Assembly: GCA_023105745.1 (NCBI GenBank)
Contig: JALGQZ010000001.1
Location: forward strand, 66,978,937 to 67,042,936
DNA: 64,000 nt
Direction of reading: 5' to 3'
DNA from: Austropuccinia psidii
Taxonomy: Eukaryota; Basidiomycota; Pucciniomycetes; Pucciniales; Sphaerophragmiaceae
Positions 24,668 through 36,441 of this stretch are shown piece by piece (the stretch's first letter is position 1; the number at the start of each line of letters is the position of its first letter). Under the pieces are notes generated by a model. The model was not told the origin of the DNA. It did not search any database and was given only the letters and a program-made list of their open reading frames with translations. Both the position numbers and the translations under genes were made by a program.

Positions 24668-24830
24668 CTTTTGGTGGTAATTTATGCTTTTCAGAGTTGA
24701 ATAAGGTGCCTCTTTTAGCAATTTGCACCTCAATACTTTTCTCAGATTTTGCTTCTGAAGATTCTAAACTGGTAATATATCTCTTACTGAGTCTGGTACC
24801 AGCTGCAAAGTATTTGATTAAAGACACTAG
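24668..24830 (-). other. Upstream gag exon of element A with a decayed 3' splice site
   Basis: The reading SSEAKSEKSIEVQIAKRG is homologous to the upstream exon of element B and ends at a GTGTGT donor at 24667. The matching acceptor near 24624 is TTGATG, where B has TTGAAG, so the AG is lost. The exon begins after an acceptor-like tttttctag at about 24820. Confidence 0.5.
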
Positions 24831-25191
24831 AAAAATTATAAAAGAGAAAGATTTTTTTTTATACTTTTTAAAATATTTCTAAAGATTTTTTATAAGTTTT
24901 ATTTTTTAATATTTAAAAAAGAATATTCTTTTCAAAGAAAAAAAATTAAAATTTAAGATTTTTGAATCAAACTTAATTCAGAGTAACTCAAAGAATAATT
25001 TTATAGCTTTTTGGATGTGAAAAAGCCACATGTAAAAACAGTATAAAATTAAACCAAATACCTCAATGAAAAAAATTTTAAGACAATTTCAAAAATAAAA
25101 ATAAATTTAACGTCAAATTGAATGAAAAAAAATATCAAATTAATATATTTTAGAGCTTAAAAATATATTAATTAAGGGTACAAGGATCAAA

Positions 25192-25212
25192 AAACACAGT
25201 CAGGCCCCCAAA
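25192..25212 (-). other. Candidate primer-binding site of element A
   Basis: Directly inside the 5' LTR the element's sense reads TTTGGGGGCCTG, which is shared with element B at 34246-34263. A TGG start after a 2-nt offset fits a tRNA 3' CCA end. The tRNA was not identified. Confidence 0.5.
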
Positions 25213-25595
25213 TGTAAGATTTTTCTATGAAACTGTTGATAATATTACTATTAATCAACAGCACTATGACTGTTCTTATGAAATATAATAATAAAGATTG
25301 TTATAACCTCAATTGAATAATTAAAGAATTATTTCTTTTACTTTTTATACACTACTAGTGATTATAACAGTAAGCAGTAATTGTCTAAAAGAATCAATTA
25401 CAAGAAGAATTTAATGATAAAAACTTCTTTTTATCAAAATAAGAAAATTATTTCTATATATAATCATCTTTTACAAGAATAATTTTAGAGATAATTCTTG
25501 AAGAAAAATAATTTAAGAGAAAAACTTTGAGAATTAAAGATAAATCACTCACTAATACTCCAAAGAACTTATTAAAGATAAAAGTAGAGAGATTT
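25213..25595 (-). repeat. 5' LTR of element A, part 1
   Basis: This is the plus-strand left portion of the right LTR. It is cut at GATTT by element B and continues at 36442. It matches 16847 onward. Confidence 0.9.
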
Positions 25596-27743
25596 TGTAA
25601 GATTTGGCTATGAAACCCTTGATAATAGTAGCCATATCAAGAGTACTATAACTGTCCTCAGTAGAAATATATAATATAACAAAATATTATAACCACAAAT
25701 TTAAATATAATTATTAAAAATAATTATAAAAAAAAATAAATTTAATTATTATTATAGCAAATATGATAATAAAAAAAATATAATAATTATAATAAATTAT
25801 GATTATTCTATTATTGTTATAGTCACTGACAGTTATAACAATAATAAGTGTAAAGCTCTTAATGAGACAATTACACGTGGAAAATATGAATATTAACCAC
25901 TTATAAATGATATAAATATTATTTATAAAAGAATTAAAACAAACACTGTGCAGAAATAATTCTTATAGAATAAAGTTCTATATAAAAAAACTAATACTAG
26001 ATACAAAAATATAGAACTTTAGATAAAACTTACTTATAATATTTATTTAATACAACAAGTCAAATAACAACAGTTATTATATTCAATAGTAATTATAAGT
26101 TAAAAACACACCAAAAAATCAATATTTTTAAAGATAAAACAACTTTTTATAATAAAAATTATGATTAAAGAGTTTTTAAGAGGAATTTGTGGATTTTAAA
26201 AGATATTTAAGATGATTAATTTTATATAATAAAATATATTATTGATGATTACAACAATAATCTAAATTCTATGATTTCAGTTCTTTGATTTTAATTAATA
26301 AAGAATAAAATAACTTGAGAATTACTTTAATAATAAGATTTTATATTTAATAAAACTTTACCTGTTTAAATTTCTAATATGATTGGATTGATAATTGATG
26401 ATGGAGAAAAACAGTGATGAAAAGACTCTTTTTATGTCTTCCGAGAAGTTCCCATGATTCATAATGGATATAGAGGGAGTTCTCAGGTCAAAAATGAAAA
26501 GTCATGCTTAAAAATAAAGTTCTTAACTTAAGGTAACTTAATTTTAATTCCAATTTAAAGTTAACAGGGTTATTCTTAACTCCATGTAACTTTAATCCTC
26601 ATTTAAGCTAATTATTTTAAGTTCTTAATATAAATAAACTTATTTATATTAAAGTTAATCACATGAACAACTTAAAAATAGAGTTTCAAGCAGAAATCTC
26701 TTAAACTCAATTTTTAATTAATTTTTAAGGAAATCATAAATTTCTTTTGAGTTTTAATTAAAAGAGTAAATTTACAGGCTAATTACCCAGAAAATTTATT
26801 TATAAAAGATACTTAAAATTCAATTTATATGTAGATAATATTAAATTTTAAGCTGTGTGAAACTTTCAAGCAAATCCATTAAGAATTGGATTTTTAATAA
26901 ATTTTTGAGGTTATTGCTATTTTTCCACGTAAAATAGAAATACACACCAAACCTTGAGTTTTGATAAGGTTTTAATGCTTGAAACCTTAAAGTTTTAAGC
27001 TTATTTAAGCTTTTAAGGTTCTTAAACCCTTGATTTCAAGCTTGCATATTGGGATTTACCCTCTGGAAGCTTGAAATTCCTGTCCAAATTGGGATAAAAC
27101 CAGTTTAAACCTTAAGGTTGGATCAAAATCTAATCTTAAAGTTTAAATAAGGTTGAAAATCCTCCAATACAGGTGGACAAACTTAATTGAATCCTTGCAG
27201 ATCCAAAAAGTTGGGTACCCCAGCTCTATTTGGTCTTTTTCCTTTGTCCCACCTTTTTGCGTGGATTTTGCCCTTTTATTTATTTAAAGCCATACTATGG
27301 CCTTAAACCCTTTTAAATTGAGCTCACGCAGGATTTACATTCTGTATGGAAAATCCTTAGCCAATTCAGTAAATATACACCACACCTCAATTTTAACTGA
27401 AATTTTGGTAAGTTTGCATAAACCCTATGCAACTATAAAAAAAAATTTAAAAAAAATGTTAAAAAAGTTACATTAGTACTGTGAGATTCTTAAATCTTCT
27501 AATAACATAAGAAATAAGTGTTTTTGGGTATAACACCTTATGGATGTACCCTAGGTTATTTTTGGTGTAGAATCCAAAAATGACATAATATTTATAAATT
27601 TGTTTATCCAAAAAAAAGTTATACTTATTTTTTGTTATTTTTTATTTTAAATTCAATTAAAAAGTCTGTTGAAGACAATTTTAACTGTGTATAAAGTTAT
27701 TTGTGGCCTTATGGGTATGTTATACATACCTCACAGGCTCACA
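25596..27743 (-). repeat. 3' LTR of Gypsy element B
   Basis: About 2.15 kb, it starts TGTAAGATTTGGC and ends GGCTCACA on the plus strand. It matches 34264-36441 with scattered substitutions and small indels. Confidence 0.95.
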
Positions 27744-27770
27744 TTCCCTACCACCAAAAAAAATTGTACC
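27744..27770 (-). other. Polypurine tract of element B
   Basis: In the element's sense ttttggtggtagggaa abuts TGTGAGCC at the start of the 3' LTR. This is the usual location of the plus-strand primer. Confidence 0.75.
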
Positions 27771-27881
27771 ACAATGTTTCCTTTGTAGCATACCCCTAAG
27801 TTATTTGGAGGGGGTATAATCCACTGTTCAACCTCTCTACTTATACTTTTTTAAGTATGTAAAGCACACAATTCAAACTTT

Positions 27882-28067
27882 TCATTGAGCAATTGGTCTT
27901 CTCTCATGTCTGAATCTTCTGAGAAACTTTTGGGAATCAGGTATCTTGTTTTCTACAATTCATTCATCTTCATGTTGTGGATTTTTATACCTGACTAAGT
28001 ATTCTCTTTCATTTTTTCCCCTAAGTATTCTTTCTTTCAAGACTTTTAGTACCTTTTCCTCCTCACT
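27882..28067 (-). pseudogene. Chromodomain tail of element B, cut off by nonsense codons
   Basis: After the stop that ends the long pol frame at 28068, the same frame continues with KERILRGKNEREYLVRYKNP and HEDE. There a TGA replaces the Trp seen in element A, and the frame ends at RRFRHERRPIAQ. This is a chromodomain-like module, which in chromoviruses steers integration towards particular chromatin. Two nonsense codons remove it in B: TAA where A has CAG, and TGA where A has TGG. Confidence 0.8.
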
Positions 28068-31000
28068 TTAATCCAGTGGGGGTACTTCTAAGGGTGTTTC
28101 ATTTCTTAAAGGAAATAATTCCTTATCACTTGAAGTGTAATGCTTTACTAGACTGACAGGGAAAGTTGGATGTTTGTTTTCCAGTTCTCCTGACAGTTCT
28201 ACTTGTACTGCATTTGTCCCATGAAGGGCTTTAATAATAAATGGTCCTGCAAAGGAATCTTTCAATTTCTTTGGGCCTTTAATATTATTAAAGCTCAAGG
28301 TTGAAACTAGTATTAAATCCCCTACTTTGAATTCTGGGGTCTTATGAATTTTATCCCATTTCTGTTTAGCATATTCAAAGGCATCATTAATGCTTTGATT
28401 TGCATGATGTCTTACTTTATCAAGAAATAACTTAAAGCTTGAAGCAGTTGGATGAATATCAACCAGATCTTTTTTCAAAGTATCAATTGGAAGTTTGGGG
28501 TTCCATCCTTTTTCTAACATTGCAGGAGTTTTGCCTGTTGAGGCATGGATGGAGGTCTTGTAGGCTAATTCCAATGCTGGTATAAGTGTACACCAATCAT
28601 GGGTAAAGCCATCAGAATCTTTAAACTCCAGGCCATAAGCACAAAATCTTCTTATCATTTCCTCAAGGGTTTGAATCATTCTTTCTGCCAGCCCATCTGT
28701 TTGTGGATGGTAGGCTGTTGAGAATGATAGTTTTGTACCCAAAAGCTTATGTAAATTAGTCCATAAGGCTGATGTGAATTTTGAGTCTCTATCACTGATA
28801 ATATTATTAAAGAGAGCAGTATGGGATATGACTCTATTCCAAATTAAAAGAGCTGTATCCATAGCTGTGTCATCTTTATTACATGGTAAGAAGATTGGTG
28901 TTTTGCTATATCTGTCCACAATAACAAGACGTGCATTGTAACTTTTATCACCTCCAGGTGGTAAGGCAGTTACCCAATCCATTTGAACCACTTCCCATGG
29001 AGTACTTGGTTCCTGAATATGGATCATTAAGCCAAATCTTTTACCAGTAGCTTTATTGGCTTTCTGGCATCTATCACAACTGTGACAGTACTCAATGACA
29101 TCTTTTCTCCAAGATGGCCACAAGGCACATGTCTTAATTCTTTCCATAGTTCTGTCTTCAGACAGATGTCCAGAATATATGTTATCATGGCATTCGAGTA
29201 GTATGGTGTTAATTAACATTCTAATACATAGGACCATGACAAATGTGTGTTTAGATCTATGATATAGTATAACATCAAACAAATGGAATCTCCCATTATC
29301 ATAAGATGTTTTCCAAATATCATCCAGATAATTAGCCAAGGCTACATCCTTGCAGTCTTTGTCAAGTAGAGCAGTAAGAATATGACAATTCTTATATTGC
29401 TTATAGCTTTCTCTAACTTCATCAAAGAATTCTGTTCCAACATCTGTGATATTAATTCCTTCAATTGGAATTTGAGGTTCTGCACTTGTAGGAACATAGG
29501 CAGTGTTATGAGGTGTATTTGGTAATGCCCATCTACTTAAGCCATCAGCATTCTTATGAATATTTCCAGCTTTATGTACTATGGTCATATTACCTCTATA
29601 CTCCTGTATAGCAATCTGCCATCTTAACATGTGTCTGTTTGGAGTATTCATGTTAAGAAGTGATTTTACTGCATTACAATCAGTAATTACTTTAAACACG
29701 CTACCATCAAGATAGTAATGAAGCTTTTCCAAAGCCCAAACAAGGCAAAGGCACTCCATTTGGCTAGCTCCATATCTTGCCTCAGTAGGTTTAATTTGTC
29801 TTGAAATAAAACAAATTGGACCTTCATAAGGTTTGTCATTGACAATTTGAACTTGATGAAGAGCAGCTCCTAAACCTTCACCACATGCATCAATATACAG
29901 CTTGAAAGGAAGTTTCCAGTCTGGAATCAATAATAATGGTGCATTGGTCAAGGCATACTTGATTTTATCATATGCTTGAATCCTCTCCTGTGTCATTTCA
30001 AAAACAATTTGCTGATCACAAATTCTGTATAATGATCTGACATGGATTGCAAAATCTTTAAGGTGTTTCCTGTAATAACTGGAAAACCCTAAAAAAGACA
30101 TCATTTCTTTTTTGTTCTGGGGCATTTGTTTCAGTAAAACTGCAGCCACTTTATTTTTGTTAACACCAAGGCTCAGTCCTGAGACTACATGTCCTAGAGC
30201 TTTTAACTCATGAAACCCAAAATTACATTTTTTAAGAGATATTTTTATGTTCACTTGAAGAATTTTCTTAAGTACTAATGAAAGTCTCTCTAAATGTAAT
30301 TGCCAGGTTTCTGAACAAATGATAATGTCATCAATATAAATGATTAACCATCCTTCTGACAATTCATGTGGGAAGATGGTGTTCATCATTCTCTGATAAT
30401 GAGAGGGTGCATTTTTAATACCAAAAGGCATTCTCAAATACTCATAAATCCCACAATGAGCAATTATTCTCAATAATTTCCTAGCATGAGGTGTCAAAAC
30501 ATTCTGATGGAAGCCTTTCAGAGAATCCATGGAAGTAATGAATCTTGCTTTGGATAATTGAGTCAAAGTCTCATGAATTCTAGGGATTGGATACTGGTCT
30601 GGAATAGTATAGGTATTCAGTGCTATAAAATCACCCACCATCCTTGACTTATCATTATGCCAAGTAATGATTACTAGGGTTGTGACTTCTACCTCCTCAT
30701 TGTGTCCAACTTTTCTAAGAACTCCCAGCTTCATTAGTTCATTAAAATGATTTTCTAATGCTTCTCTAGCCCTAGGGCTATCTGGGTAAGCTGGTCTTCT
30801 TAATAGTGGTGGATAAGGCATTTCCACATTAAGAATAATGTCCACTTCATGGCCTTTTATAGCCCCAAGTGGTTCATTATCTGAAGCAAAGGCTTCCCTG
30901 TATTGAAATAAAATTTCAATCAGTTCTTCCTTCATTTCTAGAGTTAATTCAGGACTAATTTGTGCTTCAATCAATTGACTTGACACAAATTTTTCCTTAT

Positions 31001-31508
31001 TAACATTTTTTACTTGTTTAATGACAGTAATTTCTCTTTTTTCTAGAGGAAAAGCAAATTTTTGTCTTTTATTTTCCCCTATAGTGAAATACTTGTATTT
31101 ATGATTATTAATATCAATACCATAAATATTGAGATAATCATTCCCAAGTATAAAGTGTTGTGAAGTACAATTATTCATGACAACAATTTCAACTTTCAAT
31201 CTTATACTTCCTGCAGGATGAGGAAATATGATTGCTGCTTCAAATATACCCAAGGGGTGCATATTTTGGCTAGCACTGCTGAATGCTATACCTTCAATTG
31301 GCATCAATTTGTCTTGCCGATTGGTATAAATCTTGTCAAGATAATATTTTCCGACAGAAGTGCAAAAAGCACCTGGGTCAAGGTGTATCTTGGCTTCTGT
31401 GTTGTTTATCACAATATTAGTGATACAAGATGAACCAGCTGTATAACCTTTACCTCTGGCAGGTTTGGTTTTTTGCATTTTAGCATCTTGCACATGTATG
31501 AGATCCAT
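28068..31508 (-). CDS. pol of Gypsy element B (PR-RT-RNase H-IN), long open frame lacking the chromodomain
   Basis: This 1146-codon open frame encodes retrotransposon replication enzymes. Residues 43-48 are the protease loop, reading LDPGAF where LD(T/S)GAF is expected. Reverse transcriptase covers about 230-430, with the intact catalytic box YIDDIIICS at 391. RNase H follows ([16 protein letters not shown], then [13 protein letters not shown]). The integrase zinc region has [13 protein letters not shown] and [10 protein letters not shown]. The DDE core is visible as [27 protein letters not shown] and [19 protein letters not shown] motif ([13 protein letters not shown]) lies near the end. The frame probably was one Gag-Pol frame: an upstream TAA near 31599 and the terminal TAA both look like point lesions. 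The Met at 31508 is therefore not a real start. Confidence 0.93.
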   Translation of the reverse strand: MDLIHVQDAKMQKTKPARGKGYTAGSSCITNIVINNTEAKIHLDPGAFCTSVGKYYLDKIYTNRQDKLMPIEGIAFSSASQNMHPLGIFEAAIIFPHPAGSIRLKVEIVVMNNCTSQHFILGNDYLNIYGIDINNHKYKYFTIGENKRQKFAFPLEKREITVIKQVKNVNKEKFVSSQLIEAQISPELTLEMKEELIEILFQYREAFASDNEPLGAIKGHEVDIILNVEMPYPPLLRRPAYPDSPRAREALENHFNELMKLGVLRKVGHNEEVEVTTLVIITWHNDKSRMVGDFIALNTYTIPDQYPIPRIHETLTQLSKARFITSMDSLKGFHQNVLTPHARKLLRIIAHCGIYEYLRMPFGIKNAPSHYQRMMNTIFPHELSEGWLIIYIDDIIICSETWQLHLERLSLVLKKILQVNIKISLKKCNFGFHELKALGHVVSGLSLGVNKNKVAAVLLKQMPQNKKEMMSFLGFSSYYRKHLKDFAIHVRSLYRICDQQIVFEMTQERIQAYDKIKYALTNAPLLLIPDWKLPFKLYIDACGEGLGAALHQVQIVNDKPYEGPICFISRQIKPTEARYGASQMECLCLVWALEKLHYYLDGSVFKVITDCNAVKSLLNMNTPNRHMLRWQIAIQEYRGNMTIVHKAGNIHKNADGLSRWALPNTPHNTAYVPTSAEPQIPIEGINITDVGTEFFDEVRESYKQYKNCHILTALLDKDCKDVALANYLDDIWKTSYDNGRFHLFDVILYHRSKHTFVMVLCIRMLINTILLECHDNIYSGHLSEDRTMERIKTCALWPSWRKDVIEYCHSCDRCQKANKATGKRFGLMIHIQEPSTPWEVVQMDWVTALPPGGDKSYNARLVIVDRYSKTPIFLPCNKDDTAMDTALLIWNRVISHTALFNNIISDRDSKFTSALWTNLHKLLGTKLSFSTAYHPQTDGLAERMIQTLEEMIRRFCAYGLEFKDSDGFTHDWCTLIPALELAYKTSIHASTGKTPAMLEKGWNPKLPIDTLKKDLVDIHPTASSFKLFLDKVRHHANQSINDAFEYAKQKWDKIHKTPEFKVGDLILVSTLSFNNIKGPKKLKDSFAGPFIIKALHGTNAVQVELSGELENKHPTFPVSLVKHYTSSDKELFPLRNETPLEVPPLD

Positions 31509-31598
31509 ACATTCATCACTATACTGTGGTAAATGAGTGTGTACCTCGGTGACCTCAAAAGAAACATTAATCTTTTCTATACTAAGCTCCTCTGGTAC

Positions 31599-33560
31599 TT
31601 ATTCTTCTTCTGAAGGTTCAGAATCACTTTCATGTAAAGATAAATCAGTTGTTTCTTTTGTATCTTCCACTTTCTCAGCATTTATCTCATTAATTCTTGT
31701 CTTTTTTGGGAAAGTGTTTGCTAAATGAGATGTGCTTCCACATTTGTGACATTTCAAGGGAAGTCTGTCTTGTGGCTTATTTGGTTTTGAAATTGGTTTC
31801 CCATTAGTCTTATTGTCTATTGGGGGTTTGGACCAATTTCTTCCAATTTTTGTTCTAGTATTAATATCCTCCATAGCATTGATATAATCTTTTTTAGAGC
31901 AAGGCTCAATATTGTTTCAGACATATCAGGATGAAGGGCAGTTAATCTATCCTTCTGTTTAAGAAACCAAGACATGGGCCTGTCCCTCTCAATATTAAAA
32001 ATGGCTTCTTCAAAATAATTTTCCATTCTAAATCTCCAGGAATCATTTTCCCATTTGGAAATAATTTGCTCTTTCCACCAAGGCCAAGAATGTTTACCAT
32101 GGTCTTGTCTCATTTTGTAATACCATTTCTTTGCTGATCTGGTAAATAATGAGTGTAATCTGGCACTTATGTATTCATCTGGTATGTTAAAGTCCTCTTC
32201 AAACATATCAATTGTTTTCATAAATTCCATATGATTATATTCTCCTTCACCATTGAAGGTTGGCCATCCCTCTAATTTTGGAATGTCTTTGAAATTGCAA
32301 GCAGTTTCCACCTCATTACTTGAAATGGTATTATGTAAATCATTAAGCACATTTCTGTCAAGAATTGGTGTGGATTTCCTTGGCAATTCATTTTTCAGTG
32401 ATATATTATTAATACTTGATTGAATGTCCTCTTTCAGTTCAAGTCTTGCCTTATCACTTTTTTCCAATTGTTCTTGGAAAAGAGCTGCATTGTGACCAGT
32501 TGAATTTTCCAAGTTTTGAACTTGTAATTTCAATTCTCTTAACTGTCCAGTTATAAAAGAAATTGAATTGTCATCTGGTTGATTGAGCAAAGTAACTTTA
32601 GACTCAATTCTTGCACAAATTTGCGTCAAAGACACAATATTGTCTTTATTAGCATATTCAAGGCCAATAATGGTCTTTTGTTGTTCTTTCACTTGTAATA
32701 TCTCATTACCCAACTTTTGTTGGATATATTCAAATGTTTTGAACTTTTTCATAATTTCTTTATTACAAGATTCAAATTGAGTTACAAGCTTAACAAGATC
32801 TATTTCTTTGGGAAAGATTGGCTCAATCTTTCCTCCTCTTTGTTTTTGAATTCCATCAGAGTTCTTGCAATGTTGAACACATTGTCCATGGCTGTCTTCT
32901 CTTTCTTTGGGATTCTGTAATTCTGTGGGTAAGGCTTGTTCCACTTGGGCTTTGCCTTTCCCTTTGCCTTTTGCTTGCCCTTCTGGTTGTTTTTTGGGGC
33001 TTGCTTGGCACTTGTTGAGGCAGATTTTTGCTGGTGGATGCTTGGGGAGCTTCCACTGGGCTGTTTTCCTTGCCTTGGGCCAACTTCTTCTTCTGATCCT
33101 CTGATAACATCCTTTTGTTTTTCAATTAAGCTTTTATCTGTTGGACTTGTCCTTTGCAAGATATTGGTGTCCAACCCTTCAGAAGATCTTCTTTCTTTTC
33201 TGGCCCCATGAACTTCTTCACTTGAAGATAAGAGTTCATGGTGCCTATCCAAAGACTTGGGAGAAGTTCCCACTCTTGCCGTTTGGCGGCCATAAACCAG
33301 TTCTTGTACTGAGACTGGTAAATCTCCACTGCTGCCTGTTGGAAATGATTCAGGTCTAACAGCAATAGCAGTTAAGTCAGCTTCTGGACTCTCAATAAGA
33401 GGCTCAAAGGTGCTGGCTAACCTTTGGAAACTGGTGGAAGTTCTGGCATCCTCCATTTGTGCCTCTCCTCTGGGCTGACATTCTTGTCTTTTTGATTTAT
33501 GACTGGAATTTCCTGGTCCAGATCCATTTGATTGGATGGAGTAATTACTTTCACTTCAAT
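31599..33560 (-). pseudogene. gag of Gypsy element B, with a frameshift and stop
   Basis: This encodes capsid/nucleocapsid. The N-terminal half (33456-32800) is Ser/Gln/Lys-rich with a basic run (KGKQKAKGKAKPKWNKPYPQ). A one-base frame change near 32815 leads into a coiled-coil-like stretch and the gag domain (WPTFNGEGEYNHMEFMKTID, SLFTRSAKKWYYKM, SWPWWKEQIISKWENDSWRF). The zinc knuckle at about 31745 is CHKCGSTSHLANTF: the last Cys of CCHC is Phe. A TAA near 31599 separates gag from protease in the same frame. A second frame change lies near 31860. The gene begins upstream through a spliced leader exon. Confidence 0.88.
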
Positions 33561-33597
33561 TTTAAGAAAAAATAGACTAAGAATGAATTGAATTCAC
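33554..33597 (-). other. 44-bp intron in the gag 5' region of element B
   Basis: The upstream exon (ESSIEIQTSPAPRG ... TFKGPA) ends at CAG/GTGAAT. The intron ends TTGAAG, and splicing joins in frame to VKVITPSNQMDLDQEIP. Unspliced, the frame hits a TAG inside the intron. The same exon and donor are conserved in element A. Confidence 0.65.
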
Positions 33598-33715
33598 CTG
33601 CTGGACCTTTAAAGGTATCTTTGGTTATCAAACCCCTTGGTGCTGGGCTAGTCTGAATTTCAATACTAGACTCTGAGGCTTCAGAGTCTGAAGAGCTGTC
33701 TCTAATTGATGACAC
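33598..33715 (-). other. Upstream gag exon of element B
   Basis: The reading is SSIRDSSSDSEASESS, then IEIQTSPAPRGLITKD, homologous to 24668-24830 of element A. It follows an acceptor-like tttttctctag at about 33717, so a further leader intron upstream is possible. Its donor was not identified. Confidence 0.55.
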
Positions 33716-34263
33716 TAGAGAAAAATAAAAATATAAGTTATTTTTTCAAACAATAAAAATAACTTATAAGCTCAACTTATTGAATAAAGTTGTTTTAATG
33801 TAATTTATGGCAAATTATGTCAAAAATAAAGAAAAAATGTCTAAGATAAAAGAAAAAAATATTTTTAGTAAAGATTTTTAATTTTTTAATTTTTCATTTG
33901 ATTTTTTATTTTCTTTAAAGAAATAATAATTATTCAATTAACAAGTTTATTAATCAAAATTGTATTATTATTCACTTTATACTAGAATAACTCAGAGAAT
34001 AAATTTCACGTCTGTGATGTGAAAAAGCCACTAGTTAGACAAAAGAAATTTATTGCAAGTCACTCAATAGTATATTGTTTCAAACAATATTCTTAAGAAA
34101 AAATAACTTTATTAATATTATAAAGATTATTTATAAGGGATAAGTCCCAAAAAAGCCAGTATTAAGACAAATATGGCAATTTTACGTCAAAAAACAGTAA
34201 AATAAGGTCTAGAATATGATTTATGTCCCAAAAGTTGGTTAAAATTACGGCCAGGCCCCCAAA
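33716..34263 (-). other. 5' leader of element B with candidate primer-binding site
   Basis: This is an A+T-rich untranslated leader between the 5' LTR and gag. The LTR-proximal 18 bases in the element's sense are tttgggggcctggccgta. They share TTTGGGGGCCTG with element A and are the candidate primer-binding site. The priming tRNA is unknown. Confidence 0.6.
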
Positions 34264-36441
34264 TGTAAGGTTTGTCTATGAAACCCTTGATAATAGTAGC
34301 AATATCAAGAGTACTATGACTGTCCTCAGTAGAAATATATAATATAACAAAATATTATAACCACAAATTTAAATATAATTATTAAAAATAATTGTAAAAA
34401 AAATAAATTTAATTATTATTATAAAAAATATAATAATAATAAAAAATATAATAACTATAATAAATTATAATTATTCTATTATTGCTATAGTCACTGACAG
34501 TTATAACAATAAGAAGTGTCAAGCTCTTAATGAGACAATTACATGAGGAAGATATGAATATTAACCACTTATAAATAATATAAATATTATTTATAAAATA
34601 ATTAAAACACACACTGTGCAGAAATAATTCTTATAGAATAAAATTCTATATAAAAAAAACTAATACTAGATAAAAAAGATATAGAACTTTAGAGAAAACT
34701 TACTTATAATATTTATTTAATACAACAATTCAAACAACAACAGTTATTATATTAAATAATAATTATAAGTTAAAAACACGCCAAAAAATCAATATTTTTA
34801 AAGATGAAACAGCTTTTTATAATAAAAATTATGATTAAAGAGTTTTTAAGAGGAATTTGTGGATTTTAAAAGATATTTAAGATGATTAATTTTATATAAT
34901 AAAATATATTATTGATGATTACAACAATAATCTAAATTCTATGATTTCAATTCTTTAATTTTAATTAATAAAGAATAAAATGACTTAAGAATTACTTTAA
35001 TAATAAGATTTTATATTTAATGAAACTTTACCTGTTTAAATTTCTAATATGATTGGATTAATAATTGATGATGGACAAAAACAGTGATGAAAAGACTCTT
35101 TTTTTTATGTCTTCAGAGCAGTTCTCATGATTCATAATTGATATAGAGGGCGTGCTCAGGTCAAAACTGAAAAACCATGCTTAAAAATAAAGTTCTTAAC
35201 TTAAGGTAGCTTAATTTTAATTCCAATTTAAAGTTAACAGGGTTATTCTTAACTCCATGTAACTTTAATCCTCATTTAAGCTAATTATTTCAAGTTCTTA
35301 ATATAAATAAACTTATTTATATTGAAGTTCATCACATGAACAACTTAAAAATAGAGTTTCAAGCAGAAATCTCTTAAACTCAATTTTTAATTAATTTTTA
35401 AAGAAATTATAAATTTCCTTTAAGTTTTTAATTAAAAGAGTAAATTTCCAGGCTAATTACCCAGGAAATTTATTTATAAAAGATACTCAAAACTTAATTT
35501 ATATGTAGATAATATTAAATTTTAAGCTGTGTGAAACCTTCAAGCAAATCCATTAAGAATTGGATTTTTAATGAATTTTTGAAGTTATTGCTATTTTTCC
35601 AAGTAAAATAGAAATACACACCAAACCTTAAGTTTTGATAAGGTTTTAATGCTTGAAACCTTAAAGTTTTAAGCTTATTTAAGCTTGGAAAGCTCTTAGA
35701 ACCCTGATTTCAAGCTTGCATATTGGGATTTACCCTCTGGCAGCTTGAAATTCCTGTCCAAATTGGGATAAAACCAGTTTAAACCTTAAGGTTGGATCAA
35801 AGTCTGATCTTAAAGTTTAAATAAGGTTGAAAATCCTCCAATACAGGTGGACAACCTTAATTGAATCCTTGCAGATCCAAGAAGTTGGGTACCCCAGCTC
35901 TATTTGGTCTTTTTCCTTGTTCCCACCTTTTTGCATGGATTTTGCCCTTTTATTTATTTAAAGCCATACTATGGCCTTGAACCCTTTTAAATTGAGCTCA
36001 TGCAGGATTTACATTCTGTATGGCAAATCCTTAGCCAATTCAGTAAATATACACCACACCTCAATTTTAACTGAAATTTTGGTAAGTTTGCATAAACCTT
36101 ATGCAACTTTAAATTTAAGCTTATTTAAGCTTAAATTTAACAATTTTAAAAAAATGTTAAAAAAGTTACATTAGTACTGTGATATTCTTAAATCTTCTAA
36201 TAACATAAGAAATAAGTGTTTTTGGGTATAACACCTTATGGATGTACCCTAGGTTATTTTTGGTGTAGAATCCAAAAATGACATAATATTTATAACTTTG
36301 TTTATTCAAAAAAAAGTTATACTTATTTTTTGTTATTTTTTATTTTAAATTCAATTAAAAAGTCTGTTGAAGACAATTGTAACTGTGTATAAAGTTATTT
36401 GTGGCCTTATGGGTATGTTATACATACCTCACAAGCTCACA
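34264..36441 (-). repeat. 5' LTR of Gypsy element B
   Basis: About 2.18 kb, it starts TGTAAGGTTTGTC and ends AGCTCACA on the plus strand. It is the partner of 25596-27743. It should hold the promoter for the element's minus-strand transcript. Confidence 0.95.

Larger units (their letters stand above)
25596..36441 (-). mobile_element. Ty3/Gypsy chromovirus element B, nested in the LTR of A
   Basis: The LTRs are 25596-27743 (3') and 34264-36441 (5'), with TG...CA ends and a perfect 5-bp duplication GATTT (25591-25595 and 36442-36446). The target is the sequence gagagatttgatgtag of A's LTR, seen uninterrupted at about 17220-17235. The coding region runs on -, with an 1146-codon open pol segment. 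A hand comparison of the first 66 bases of the two LTRs shows 4 differences, so B is not very recent. B belongs to a sister family of A: the LTR interiors differ, but the edges and gag-pol are related. Confidence 0.95.

Noticed and set aside
31508..31508. Met at 31508 as the true start of element B pol
   Set aside because: The same frame continues upstream through the gag-protease linker to a single TAA, so the Met is internal to a Gag-Pol protein.
32583..33359. Several + frames with hydrophobic stretches within element B
   Set aside because: Antisense shadows of the gag gene; the membrane-like look comes from complementing Lys/Glu-rich codons.
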